A DNA stretch of 64,000 nucleotides from positions 19,797,145 to 19,861,144 of the forward strand of contig NC_083560.1 in NCBI RefSeq assembly GCF_019925205.1, read 5' to 3'. This document shows positions 11,226 through 23,400 of the stretch, one piece after another. Position 1 is the first letter of the stretch; each line of letters starts with the position of its first letter. Below the pieces are notes generated by a model that was not told the DNA's origin, made no database searches, and was given only the letters and a program-made list of their open reading frames with translations. Made by a program: the position numbers and the translations under genes. Source of the DNA: Metopolophium dirhodum (lineage: Eukaryota; Arthropoda; Insecta; Hemiptera; Aphididae).

Positions 11226-12704
11226 GCAAAAAATGTCTACAAGAAAGTCAAATTAAATTTTTATGAGCGTTTGAAATTCATATCTTTACAACATTTGATA
11301 TTTACTCGAATTCTCATGTAACGATTTTCTTATTTTGTTGTAATTAAAAACGAATGACTGTAGATACTTGAAAATTTCACTGAGTGTTTATATTAGCATT
11401 TTCTATATACGCTAAAATTTTCAAAATATTTTGATTTGTTTTGAACTGTTTAGGAACATTTTCAGTTTCCAATTTTATTAGTCTTTTACTCTATGAATGA
11501 CAATTAAACTTTATTTATTGCGTAAAAATGCTTGAAAATTAAATAGAAGGCTCCTAGGTTATTATTTCAAAAGCAGATGAAAAATATTAAAATTCCTTAT
11601 TCACAGTTTTTTTTATAAGCATTTAAATTTTGAATTTTGACAAAATTGATCAAGCCTAAAATGTAATAATCATTTTGTAGTTAAAAATTTATAACATATT
11701 CAACTTGTATAGCTAAGAATTCAAAATTTAAAACAAGGTTCTACGTAAATAGGTTATATATAAATAACTTTATTCACAATAATATCATCAAATATATTTA
11801 GTAATATCATAGGCTGACTGAGTGACTAACAAATTTAACACCATCCATTACAGTGACTTGTATTTACTGACCATAGAAAAATTCCGTATTGGATAGTTTT
11901 CCGTTTTATTCAAGGTCCGCTTTACACAGTTTTCACTGTATATTAAATAAGTCGGTAATAATCAAGTGCAATTTTTCGATTTAGTTCAGGACATTTTACT
12001 TTGGTTTTTATACTTATTGGATCCAAAGTTGGATTCAAAGTTTGAATACGACCATTTAATACAAACACTTTTAGTCCAATTCAATTACGTTTCAAGTAGG
12101 AAGTACTCAGTATAGTAATTACTAATTACTAATTAGTAGTTATCAGATTGTTATTTAACTTGTAAAATTTGTATTTATTTTCTATTTCTAACTAGGTAAA
12201 CAAATTATTAGTAACTATATAATTTAATGAGTATGTATAGTAATTTATCAAAATATTTTATATCATTTAGATTTTTCTAAATTTAAATACTTTAAGTTAC
12301 AACTAATTATTAATTAACCACTCGTTAGAAATTCAATTTATGTAACTAACTTTTTTCAAATGAATAGTTGGTATTGATGTGATATAAATGTAATTCAATA
12401 ATTTATCATTGCAACTTTCAATTCTTTACGAATAAAACTCTGTAGGTGCCATAGAAATAATAATAATACAAAAAACTAATAATAATATTGAGTTGTAAGT
12501 TATAATAGCTAGGTACTATATAAATCTTATATTATTAACACAATAACATTTTAAAAATATTTACGTTGAATCGATTTATTCCGAAAACATTGCATTTATA
12601 ATATTATGTTATATAATATATTATAATATGGTTCTTCATTTTAATAGTATAATATATTTATATCATGTACCTACTTATCTTTTGACCGTAGTATTTTAGA
12701 TTCT
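11226..12704 (+). repeat. Partial GATTCTGAGCG-family repeat and adjoining dispersed sequence
   Basis: From AAAAAATGTCTACAAG (about 11229) to CATAGGCTGACTGAGTGAC (about 11826) this is the internal and 3' part of the dispersed repeat, without a 5' end. From about 11870 the sequence matches 44400-45056. It includes a piece (about 11925-12095) that also occurs inverted at about 42290-42430. The site that received the SINE in unit 2 is empty here (near 12520). No gene is seen. Confidence 0.6.
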
Positions 12705-14545
12705 GAGCGGATGTACCTATTGATTTTACAATGATGTGTGTTATTTTTATTTTATTTCATTTTTTTTTGTGTGTCTGTTATCGCCTTTTAGGACAGTAAA
12801 AGTGCTTAGATTTTCTTCAACGGTATCTATTCTGATAGGAAAGCGAATCTAGCAGTACTTTAAGGGGTCAACGGTTCCCAGTAGTTTTCAAAAGTGCCGT
12901 GAAAAACAAAAGAAAAATTAAGGAAAAACGGGAATTTTTACGCAAAATCTGTTTTCGAGAAAATCGATTTTGGTTCTTGGTGTAACTCTAAAACAAATGA
13001 CCGTAGACACATGCAACATATTAAAAATCCAGAGTCACAATTTTTTTATAAGCATTATAGTTCATATATTGACAAAATAGAATTCTCGATAATAATGTGT
13101 AAATAATTTGGGTTAGAAATTCCTAAAAACTTTTCTTTTTAAATCTAAGATTTGAAAATTTAATACAAGATTTCTTATTAGTTAGTTTACCTTTATAAAC
13201 AAAACATTCCATTCTGTAAGTGACACATTCGTAATAAACGACAAAAGTTATATAGTATAGTGGAGGACGCTCTACTGAGTCAATACTTAGTTTTAATTTT
13301 CTAATACCATTATTTTATAACACATTATCTGCAATGAACAAACTCTATGCTGTAAATGATAGTTTTCCAGCTGTTTCCACATTCACAGTTGTAAAAATTA
13401 CGTATACCTGACATATTATAGTTGTATAATAATATTTGAAAAATATTAAAAATTCATCGTCACATTTTTAGATTCTGAGCGAAGCGATGAATTTAATTTT
13501 ACAATGATGTGTGTTTTTTTTTTATTTTTTATTTTTGTGTCTGTCATCACCTTTTTGGACAGTAAAAGTGCTTGGATTTTCTTCAACAGTAACTTTTCTG
13601 ATAGGAAAGTGAATCTAGTTGGTACTTTGGGGGGTCAAAAGTAAAAATTTGCAAGTAGTTTTCAAAAGCGACGTGAAAAACAAAAGAAAAATTAAGGAAA
13701 AACGGGAATTTTTATGCAAAATCTGTTTTCGAGAAAATCGATTTTGGTTTTTAGTGTAACTCTAAAACAAACGACCGTAGGGACATGACATTTTGACTGA
13801 ATGTTTATAATTGCATTTCCTATACAATATACAATTTTGAAAATATTTTGACTCTTTTTGAGCTGTTTACGGACATTGTCAGTTTTCAATTTTTTTAGTT
13901 TTTTTTTCTATAAATATCAATAAAATTTTATTTGTTGGGTAAAAAGCGTAAAAATGTAATGTAAGGCTCCTGATATATCGTTCTAATAGCAATTGAATAA
14001 TATTCAAAATACATACGCTCAATTTTTTTTTATAAGCATTTAAAAAAATCATTATCAAAATTTTGATAACATTTATCAAATTTATAATTTATTAATTATT
14101 TTGTAGTTAAAAATGTATAAATTATTTAACTTTTATGGCTAAAGATTGAAAATTTAAAACAAGGTTCCAAATAGGTCATATATAAATTACTTTATTCACA
14201 ATAATATCATCAAATATACTTGGTAATATCATAGGCTGATTGACCGTTTTCGCTCAGAATCGTTTTTCTTATACAATGATATTATATCATTGAATTCAAA
14301 TGTAACACCATCCATTAGAGGGATCCACTTTTAACTTACTGTACAGAAGAGTGACATCCACTTGCCCACTTATTTTAAAGTTTATTTCATGATGATATTT
14401 ATTTTATTTTTTTTTATTGATCATTAAGCCCGCCAACTGTGGCCATTAGCAGTTTGTTTGTTTGTTTATAAGGGAGGGAACTGTTGGTTTGTAAACCCGT
14501 GTGTTTGGTTTTGGTAGAATTTCAAATTGGGCACCTATTGTAGGT
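12705..14545 (+). repeat. GATTCTGAGCG-family repeats, two nested 5' ends
   Basis: A 5' terminus (AGATTCTGAGCGGATG) lies near 12708 and a second (AGATTCTGAGCGAAGCG) near 13470. A shared 3' terminus (TTTTCGCTCAGAATCG) is near 14248. The complementary GATTCTGAGCG/CGCTCAGAATC ends look like short terminal inverted repeats of a non-autonomous DNA transposon, although about 150 bp of conserved sequence continues past the 3' motif. Unit 2 equivalents are split at 45530-46350 and 49667-50760. The Tigger MITE insertion site there is empty here at CACATTATCTGC (about 13321). Short ORFs inside are not genes. Confidence 0.65.
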
Positions 14546-15521
14546 TTCTGCATGGCCGTTCGGGAGATTTCGCGGCGGTTATGTACACATTGGCCACCGG
14601 TATAGCGATACATAAAATGTGCTGCAAATAGGTACTATCTACCTAATGAAAATGTATAAAAAATTCATAGTTTTTTATATATAATATTATTTTCTAAATA
14701 CAATACAATTTTTAATATATTTTAAATTTTAAATTAGGTACTGCGTTTAAGCAACCTATTTATTATTAACACGAACCTCATTTATATTAAACATGGTGTA
14801 TAGCTGGTATCTATTAACTTATAACTTATAAGTTAATAAAACCTAGGTGTCACCTAGGTAGACTCTGCCTAGTTATTAAAAGTAATAATATTTATAATGA
14901 TTTTTTTTTATTCGTTTTAGTTGATATTCATAATTAAACGTTCATAATGTGTAAACTTATATTTATTAAGAACAAGATCTTACTAGTGTTTAGTATAAAT
15001 TGATAACAGGCTACGTGCGATAAAAAAAAAATGATTAATATTCAAGTAGGTATAGTTGTATATTTTATACGTAAATAGTGAAATACGACGAAATTCCGAA
15101 TAGAATCAATATAAACTGAAATATATTATGGTAACGTTTAAATACAAGTAGGTATAATATAACTTACCAGCATTGCCAGCTTTAGCGTCGAGCTTCTGAG
15201 ATTATTAATGTTACCATAGTATTATGTTCTTTAAATGTCTGATAAAAAGATAGAATTACGTTTTCGCGCGTACAAGCGTGTCTTTTGGTTTACAGATGTT
15301 GAGAATGTCACGAATACCTTGCTGTCAAGTGATATTTAATATAACATAATTAATAATATTTGAACCATATCTGCCAATAAATATTGTATGATTCATCAGT
15401 AGAAATTGTCCACCAACGTCCGCCATTACCTATAGGTATGTCGAAATACGTCTGCCAGTCTCTGTGTGACTTTCTGAGCTAGATCTTGTGGCAATATACA
15501 ATACACTATTCTTTGTTATTA
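14546..15521. other. Non-coding, unit-1 specific
   Basis: There is no match elsewhere in the window that I can see. It has a slightly GC-richer patch at 14555-14600 (TTTCGCGGCGG) and otherwise AT-rich DNA. If the small gene at 15522-17494 is real, this is its 3' flank. No clear gene is seen. Confidence 0.4.
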
Positions 15522-17494
15522 TTATTTTAGTTTTTTTTTCACGCTATAGTTATGTTGGTGAACCAATATAGTACAATAGTAATCTCTGTTGTTCAAATGA
15601 AACACGTATGCACCATTTTCTCGGATTCTAGGCATTCTAGCCCAAAATATAGGCAGCCACGGATCTTTTTGACGTAATCGGACTAGTTTTTGATAGTGAT
15701 AAGTTTCCTCCATGAAATCACCCTGTAAAACCCATATACGATGAAATAATCGAACAACACATTTGAATCTAATTTGGTTGCCGGTGAGTCAATCATAGGT
15801 ATTACTATCTTAAAGTAATATATAACTTATATTATTTTACTGAAATCATCTTATATAAAATATCTGTATCTGTTTCAATATAATTATTGTGTCCACATTT
15901 TTAATTTAAAAAAAAAATTTGCTACGTCTCTACAATCTAAATAAATTGTTTACTACTGTATTTCATATATTAATATAATTTGTACATTATAATTGTTTAC
16001 GTAGTTTTGGTTATAAATTACGTCAGCCTATTTCTTTATACTTTCTAAGTAAGTTAGTTAGTTATAGGCTACATTGAAATCATTCGATAGAGAATTTTGC
16101 CGATAAGCCCGTATTTTGCGCATAACAAATTATCACCCGAATAACTTATTTTTCGAAGGTATTTCGAAATGACGCGTTGGAAAAACATATTATTGTTTTT
16201 CGAACGTTCATGTTACGAGTGCAAAAATGTAATCCATAATATTTTATAGATAAAAATAATCGCTGTCAGTAGTAGGTATAATGTGATTATTCAAAGCTAA
16301 AAAATTATAGTTTTCAAAAAAAAAAAAAAATGTGTCGGTATGAAAAATTCACACCTGTGGTTATTTCGTTAAAACAAAACTAAATTTAAAGACAATTTTA
16401 ATTTATTTCTTAAAACCGATGAAATCATAATAGAACCAAGAAAATTATTGTTTATTTAAATAGATTCAGAACAATAAAATGGTTCCACTACAGGTTTCTG
16501 TTCTTAGATAATCTCTATAGGAACTGGCAACGTGTGTGAAATTGCCCCCCACCTATTGGGCAAATCGATCCGGACCAATTGTAAGTTAAAGATATTCATT
16601 TGTAAGTATATGTAAGTTGGTTTTTGGAATTTATAAGTTGGTCCCCGCTGCGTTATCTACAGCCCTAGATATTCACCATCAGCCCCCCCATATTAGCCGA
16701 ATTGATCCGAAACGATTGTTAGTTCAAGATATTCATTTGTAAGTATTTGTAAGGTTGGTTTTCAGAGTTTGTAAGTAAAACCCCTACCCTTTGGCAAATT
16801 TCCAAAAATCCAACCCCCCCCCCCCTCCCCACCATGTCGGCCAAATCGATCCGGACCGATTGCAAGTTAAAGATATTCATTTGAAAGTATTTGTAAGTTA
16901 GTTTTTAGAATTTGTAAGTCAATCCCTTATCCATTGGTGTATTTCTCAAAATCCGTTCTAAGTGATAACTTCATTATATAATAAATTGATACTTTAAAAT
17001 ATTAAAGAATGACTAAAAAAAATTAACTTATCAAATATACATTTTTTTATTAAAAAGATTTTCTTATTTAATCTAACCTATGGGGGGGGGGGGGGGGGGG
17101 CACTTCACACACGTGAACTGGCAAGTTCCAATTTCGTGTGGTTAGTTTTTATATTACTGTCATATTAGAGTAAATTGATTAGTTATCAAACACCATGACG
17201 CTACTGGTAGAAGCGCTCTGCTCTGGTTTGCCAGTACCTACCGTATAATATAATATTACAAGTATAGTTTATTACGGTGGTATCAAATACGTCGAAGTTC
17301 AGTGTTGTACTAATAAAATATATATTACAAACGCACGAATACAGTGATGTGTTAAGGTGTAATGGCACACATATTATTTCGCTGCATCCTACCCCATAAT
17401 ATAGAAAAAAATATATTTAAATAATACATACTTCGTCATATTTTTTCACATCGTTTATGTCAGGTTTTTTGGTAGGCTCAGAATTGGATTTCAT
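15522..17494 (-). CDS. Candidate two-exon small gene, unknown function (coding 17494-17432 and 15722-15522)
   Basis: Exon 1 (17494-17432) encodes 21 residues starting MKSNSEPTKKPD and ends at GAA followed by GTATGT. Exon 2 (15722-15522) follows TTTTACAG and encodes 66 residues, including RLRQKDPWLPIFWARMPRIR and ending with a Lys-rich tail and TAA. Donor and acceptor are canonical and both in phase 0, giving an 87-residue basic protein with no signal peptide or membrane segment. The intron is about 1.7 kb and holds a repeat with minisatellite units. A second copy of both exons, same order and strand relation, is at 62455-63277 with exon 2 truncated. I do not recognise the protein. It may be a fragment of a larger host gene captured by the duplicated block, and the upstream exon could be non-initial. 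Confidence 0.4.
16521..17128. repeat. Inverted-repeat element with three ~140-bp tandem units and a G19 tract
   Basis: The ends are imperfect inverted repeats: GAACTGGCAACGTGTGTGAA...CCCCCC at the left and GGGGGG...TTCACACACGTG at the right. Inside, three units containing GATCCGGACC and AGATATTCATTTG start near 16558, 16695 and 16840, a spacing of 137-145 bp. A run of 19 G occupies 17082-17100 and a long C run lies near 16815. The paralogous place at 62830-62980 has one unit. The whole element lies in the intron of the candidate small gene. Confidence 0.6.
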
Positions 17495-18670
17495 AACAAT
17501 AATTAACTAAAATAAAATTATTAACTTTTAAAATAGGTAGGTACATTGTACATGATTATTCGTAATAATATAATATACTCAAAAGTTCAATTCTCAAAAC
17601 AAAACCTGTTTAAAAAATCAACGTAAATAAATAGTAACAACATTTCATCAATCATCAAAAACAATAATAATAATTTTTTATGAAAAAAAATGTATTATTA
17701 TACAAATTAAGAGTATTAATCAATTGTACACTTATTATATATTATGTATAAAGGCATTTAATATACTTACCTACTACATTTACTATTTACGTCTATTGTC
17801 TATTTCTGACACGTAAATTAGTGTTAGCCCAGATTTAGTGTTCATTTCATGAAATCTCTGAGCATATTATATTAATTGGAAATATTTATATTTAAGTGGT
17901 ACATAAAGTATAGTAATTACTAATTAATAGTGACAGGTGAATTAATAATAAGTAGTTATTCGTATAAGTCTTTACCACTACTGAAGGCGCAAAAAACGTT
18001 TGAAATTTAGGAATTTCGCGTTTTTTTTCGCTTTTTTAGATTTTACTTAATTTTACTGTTTTTGAAGACATTATTTTGAAATATCAAATACAATCAAATT
18101 TGATAGTTAATAAGTAATATTATTATCAATTGTCAAATAGTGATGATGTAAATAATATGTATTTGTTGTGCGACAAAATTACAACCAACTGAGCACTATA
18201 ATAATATAGTAATAATTCCATTATTTGTAAACATTTTTAACAATTAATTAATTATTCATCATGACTGGATATTGAGGAATTGCGTGATTGCGTCGTATCT
18301 AAGTATGATATAAAGGATAACTTTTTACTGTTAATAGTGATGATACATATTATTACTACAATGACTGTACGTCTGTAAGTACAGTAATATCTTCGTCCAT
18401 TGAGTCTCAACTGCTATCCATTGTAATCTTTCAATCTGATCAAAAATATATATTATACATATAATACTTAAATCTTATAACATTAAATTCATATAACATT
18501 ATTAATCGTTGATGAAAAAATTAATTTATTACGAAAAAAAAGAAAAATGTATAAAAAAGCAGTATACGAACCTAATCGGAGGCAAACGCCTCTGTATGCA
18601 TATAAATAAAAAATAATATTATAAGCAAGCACTATCAGATAATATTTCCGAAATTGTAAGTGTGGGTGAA
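17495..18670. other. Non-coding, inverted counterpart of 61183-62454
   Basis: This matches the far inverted copy over most of its length, including the region immediately 5' of candidate exon 1. No RNA gene or promoter motif can be named. The open stretch leading into the short ORF at 18671 begins near 18617. Confidence 0.5.
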
Positions 18671-18814
18671 ATGGCTGACACTGTTTTTTCAACAAATATG
18701 AATGCCAGTTATAATAAGAGAGATATAATATTCATTTATTATTACTTAAATGTAAGAAATTATCTGTACACAAGGTTATTATTTATTACAGATAAATTTA
18801 ACACTAAAGAATGA
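18671..18814 (+). CDS. Short ORF kept in paralogous blocks (MADTVFSTN family), best-preserved copy
   Basis: The 47-codon frame starts MADTVFSTNMNASYNKRD and ends ..KFNTKE before TGA at 18812-18814. The frame is open upstream to 18617 (QALSDNISEIVSVGE), so the ATG may not be the true start. The inverted paralogue at 61042-61182 is one codon shorter and stays in frame. A GTAAGA at 18752 and a GTAAGT at 18656 could be splice donors, so this may be an exon rather than a complete ORF. No known family is recognised. Confidence 0.25.
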   Translation: MADTVFSTNMNASYNKRDIIFIYYYLNVRNYLYTRLLFITDKFNTKE

Positions 18815-21665
18815 TCAAGTGATTATGTGATCGGCAAAAAAGAGAAAATTATTAAAACAGACAGAGGGAAGTATGTGAACGCCAAAATAATAATAGTGCA
18901 TTACATCAGTAAATTCAGCGGTCCATACAAAAGATGTCATAATTGAAACGAATATTTAATACTGATAAATTAATATATAAATTAGAAAATATAAGAGACT
19001 AAAATCGTTGATATTTTGTTAGTTGCAATTATACAGGTGTATCGTTGCTTATATAGTAATGATGGTACGTATATTATGTAGCGTTTGCTTATTGTATATA
19101 CCTTAGGACCTCTCGTCGATAATGCAAATAATAAATTTTGCGCCTAATTTAAAAATAAAGACGCAAGTGATGACAATTAGTAGCCAAATATTTTAAGGTA
19201 TTTTACCTAAATTGAATTGGTATATTATTCATTCAATTTTATAATTTTGTTCAAAATAATATAACAATATTCCAAAGGTATCTACAATATTCATAATAAA
19301 CAAATATAGGTACAAACAAATATATATATAGGTATATAAGTAAACGTATGCAAGTATATTATTATAGGTAAGTAGGTACCTAGATATAATAGCAGCTATA
19401 GTTTCCTTTTATTTTTATCTTAAAAATAAAGGCTTGAGAGTTGAGAAATGCTTGGCCGCATTATTTTCTTTACAAGGTTATATGTACAGTTTGTTCCAAA
19501 TTTCATGTGACAGCATCTGCTGTTACATGCAATTTGTAACACTCTGTATAGGAACACATTCAAATTGCGTGTTAATATAATTGCATTTTCATTGTGAATA
19601 TAGGTAGTAGGTATTAGCGCATTGAGTATAGATACTATAGTATATATACTATATATGTATTATGTTTATATATATAAGTATATATACTCAATAGTATTAG
19701 GTTTATTAATATATTTTCACCAAAAATAACGATTAGGTATAACTATAGACTAGGTACCAGGTATCTAGCTACGATTATTATTATATTGTGACTTAGGTAT
19801 GTATTAATTATGAGCCATTCCTAATCGGTACAATACTACATTGATAATATTATATGAATTAGAATTTTCTTTGAAAATTTTACAGCTGAAAAATTGGAAT
19901 AAAATAATAATTAATTGTTGATTTTTAGTAGATGGTACTTCCTGGATTTTACATTAGTATGAAAAAATAGTTTAATTTTACAAATTGAGTATCTCCATTC
20001 AATTAAATTGTGTTGCTTTTTGTATAATTGTTGTCAAATATCTTAAATACGGTCACAAAAATTACATAATTAAAATTTTTATACAACTATTATAATGTAA
20101 AGTCAATAATTATGATAGACACAAATACGTTGAACCCATTTTCATGCTGGTCTATTATACTGGATGTCATTTTAGCTATGTAAATACTTAGTGTAACTAA
20201 GAAAATATGCTGTAAGTACCTATATATAGCTATATCCATGACATATTAATATATTATATACCTACTGCTTTATTCTCAAGGTAATCGGAAAAAAATTCAC
20301 AGGAAAAAAATCCCCGGAAAGAAAATTCAAAATCCCCAAAGCAAATACTTATATATAGGTAATTGCACATCGAAAAATTCTCATAACTCACTTTAAAATT
20401 AAAAAATAATATAAACCCTATGATATTGCCTAGATAATAATCTTAATTTTAAATTTGATAAGAAGTCAATTCACTCCAGTGGCGTATATAGAAATAATTT
20501 TTTGGGTGAGCTATTTTGTATGATTAACTATTAAATGATACTTTAATTTTACAGTAAAATCTAAAGAAATGTGTTACTTATATAATCGTCGAAATTGCCT
20601 CCCACTAAATATAAATAATTGCGGTGTTATTACTTTTTTCGTCTTGATAATGTTATAAGTTATGACTCGTAACTAATAACATTATCCAGAGATCAGATTT
20701 ATATGCACTTAAAATCTTGAAAAGAAGATGCTTCTATGCTCTATAATTTCATCAAAATAATAAAAATCATAAAAATGAATTAAAAACTGAAAAAACAAAT
20801 AAAAGTAACAGTTTATAAAAATAAAATATGAACTCATTTATAATATAATATTATTTAATTTCAGTATAATATTTGGCAAATTGAGATTCAACTTACTGTA
20901 CTCTTAATTTTTTTGTTACCAAAAAAGGGTAACTTATCCGTTTATGAATAAATATTTATTTAGCAATATCATATACCTAATATATGTACCTATTTATCAG
21001 TATTATACAGGGCGGATTGACCAGGTGTGCTAGTATTAAGACGATATTAACAAGGCTGGGCAAGTCAACTATTTTTTTACTTGTTAAGTTAAGTTAATAC
21101 AGAAAAATGTGGGTAAGTGGATATCGCTCTGCTGTACAGTAGGTTACAATATGGTATTCAATTTGAATTCAATTATATAATATCATTGTATATACGAGAA
21201 ATGATTCTGAGCGAAGACGGTATGTCAGCCTATAATATTATTATATTTATTATATGTTATTTTATGATATTATTGTGATTAAAGTAATTCATTTTAATAT
21301 TAGGCATTAGATCTATTACAGTTACAGTTGTATTAGTATCTATTTCATTTATTTTTTTTTTTATTCAAACAATAGGTTACTATTTTGAAAGTAATATTAA
21401 CAGTCGATGGTAATTTGTGTACTAATTTGTATTCAATAAATTTTAAAAACGCGTAATGGTAAAACGGCAGTTGACGAAAAAATAATATGTGTAAGTTCAC
21501 AGCTCCACAGAAAACAGTATGAAAACTAGAATGTGAAAAATAATTTTCGAAGACACACGACACAGTCGAGAATCGACAAACAATATTTTGTTTCTGACTT
21601 AATGTTCACTAATCAACTATAAAAAATAAAAATCTATTATGGCCCGCACTTGTTGGTTGGTTTAC
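18815..21665. other. Non-coding block with inverted copy at 57.1-61.0 kb
   Basis: Most of this is matched, inverted, at about 57130-61040. Positions 19150-19620 are also matched directly at 50763-51233. It includes a boundary sequence GCCAAATATTTTAAGG near 19183, a (TA)-rich microsatellite at 19640-19690, an end-like CAGTGGCGTATATAG at 20477, and a reversed terminal piece of the GATTCTGAGCG family at 21120-21260. The frame at 21345-21563 (-) has no support. Confidence 0.5.
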
Positions 21666-22058
21666 CTATACTAATAATATAAAGAGGAAAGATTTGATTG
21701 TTTGTATTGAATAGGCTCCAAAACTACTGAACTGATTTAAATGAAATTTGGTAGGTACATAGATAGTTTAGACACTGAGAAAAAACATAGGCTACTTTTT
21801 AATACTAAAAAGTATACGTGGTACATATTATCCACGATAAAAATAAAAAAATTGTATAAGCATGACTTATATTTTTAATAATTATTTTTATAATCTAATG
21901 AATAGCATAAAGTAAATATTAAACAATTTGTATTGGCTGAAAAGCGAATTACGACCATTCTGAATAAATTGAGTATTTATTATTTTCTATAGATATATAT
22001 TCTACAATATAGACTTGTAGCAGTCACCAACTGGTGTATACCACAGCCCACATCCGGA
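21666..22058. other. Non-coding, contains an AACTACTGAACTGATTT repeat motif
   Basis: The stretch near 21710-21790 (GGCTCCAAAACTACTGAACT and the following ATGAAATTTGG) resembles a very common insect dispersed repeat. The paralogue at 51480-51500 departs just after ACTACTGAACTG, so a recombination or insertion point lies here. No gene is seen. Confidence 0.4.
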
Positions 22059-22066
22059 CCTCCGAC

Positions 22067-22655
22067 GGTAGGGAGACACCATTTCCAATCTGTTTTTCAC
22101 ATTTTTTTTCGCCAAAAGTTCTTTTTCTCAATACCATTTTTCCCAAAAACTTCTTTTTCTCAATAGGTACTATTTTTCCCAAAAATTCTATTTCACAATA
22201 TTATTTAAAAAAAATTATATTTCCCCCAATACAAAATTCAATACAAAAAAAAATGAGCATTCACTTTTTTTACGACAACACCAATAAAATCGACCTTCGT
22301 TTTCCGAATGTTTGTAGTAGAGATATCCATCAACATGAAGGAGCTTTCCTCTTCCATTAGAATTTATAATTTCGGCCATAATTCTAATGAATACGCTTGG
22401 TTGTATAAATACGATTTAATGAACAAAAAATTCAAGTTAATCTACGATTTCGTATATTCGGCAACAATGTTGTTTTTTTTTTTTTTGGAAAAATATTAAA
22501 CTTGTAAAAATATATTGGGAAAATGTTTTTATGGTAAATATTGAAATTGGAAAAAATGGATTGGTCATATAACATTTGGGAATAGTAAAAATTGGGAAAA
22601 ATTAATTGGAAAAAATAAATCGGGAAAAACAGATTGGGAAAACTGTACTACAATC
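22067..22655. mobile_element. hAT-like MITE with TTTTCCCAA subterminal repeats, TSD CCTCCGAC
   Basis: CCTCCGAC flanks both sides (22059-22066 and 22656-22663). The paralogue at 52460 has the single uninterrupted site (GGACCTCCGACACATT). The ends are imperfect inverted repeats that share CCAATCTGTTTTTC. The left half is full of TTTTTCCCAA-type motifs and the right half of their complement, as in hAT elements with subterminal transposase-binding arrays. An 8-bp duplication is the hAT size. The open frame crossing the left junction (22034-22360) is therefore not a gene. Confidence 0.75.
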
Positions 22656-22732
22656 CCTCCGACACATTTTTACAGGCCCTAATGGCTGCAGAATTATAAA
22701 ATATATAATATAGATTTTACATATTACTTTTA

Positions 22733-23400
22733 GATTCTAAGCGAAGCGATGAATGTATTGATTTTACAATGATGTGTGTTTTATTTTTATTTTTGTGTCT
22801 GTCATCACATCATAAATGACAGTAAGGACATGACATTTTGACTGAATGTTTATAATTGCATTTCCTATACACCATAACATTTTCCAAATATTGTGAGCTG
22901 TTTACGGACATTGTCAAGTCTAATTTATAAACCGACTTTTTTTTAGGTTTTTTTATTCTTTAAATATTAATAAAATTTACTTCTTGAGTAAAAAAGCTAG
23001 AAAGTTTGATAGAAGGCTCCTAGGTTATTGTTTCAAAAACAGATGAAAAAAATTAAAAATCCTTAGTCACAGTTTTTATTTATAAGCATTTAAAGTTCAA
23101 ATACGAAATACAAAATACGTCTATATTTAATAATTATTTTGAAGTTAAAAATTTATAAAATATTCACCTTTCATATCTAAGGATTGATAATTTAAAACAA
23201 GCTTCCACGTACATGTTATATTATATAAATTACTTTATTCACAATAATATCATAATTTGTTATATCATAGTCTTCGCTCAGAATCTTTTTTTTTATACAT
23301 TTAAAATATATCATTGAATTCAAATTTAACACAATCCATTGCAGTGACCCACTTGTAATCTATTGTATAGCAGATTAATACCCACTTGCCCACTGTTTTA
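22733..23400 (+). repeat. GATTCTGAGCG-family repeat, short internally deleted copy
   Basis: The 5' end is AGATTCTAAGCGAAGCG near 22733 and the 3' end CTTCGCTCAGAATC near 23273, followed by the usual ~120-bp downstream stretch ending in CACTTGCCCACTG. The matching place in unit 2 (52537-54620) is far longer, so this copy has lost internal units or that one has gained them. Confidence 0.65.

Noticed and set aside
16558..16950. Array that at first looked CRISPR-like
   Set aside because: There are only three imperfect ~140-bp units with no spacer pattern, in a eukaryotic repeat.
22034..22360. 108-codon plus-strand frame starting with a plausible sequence
   Set aside because: It crosses the exact left border of a MITE; most of it is the TTTTCCCAA array.
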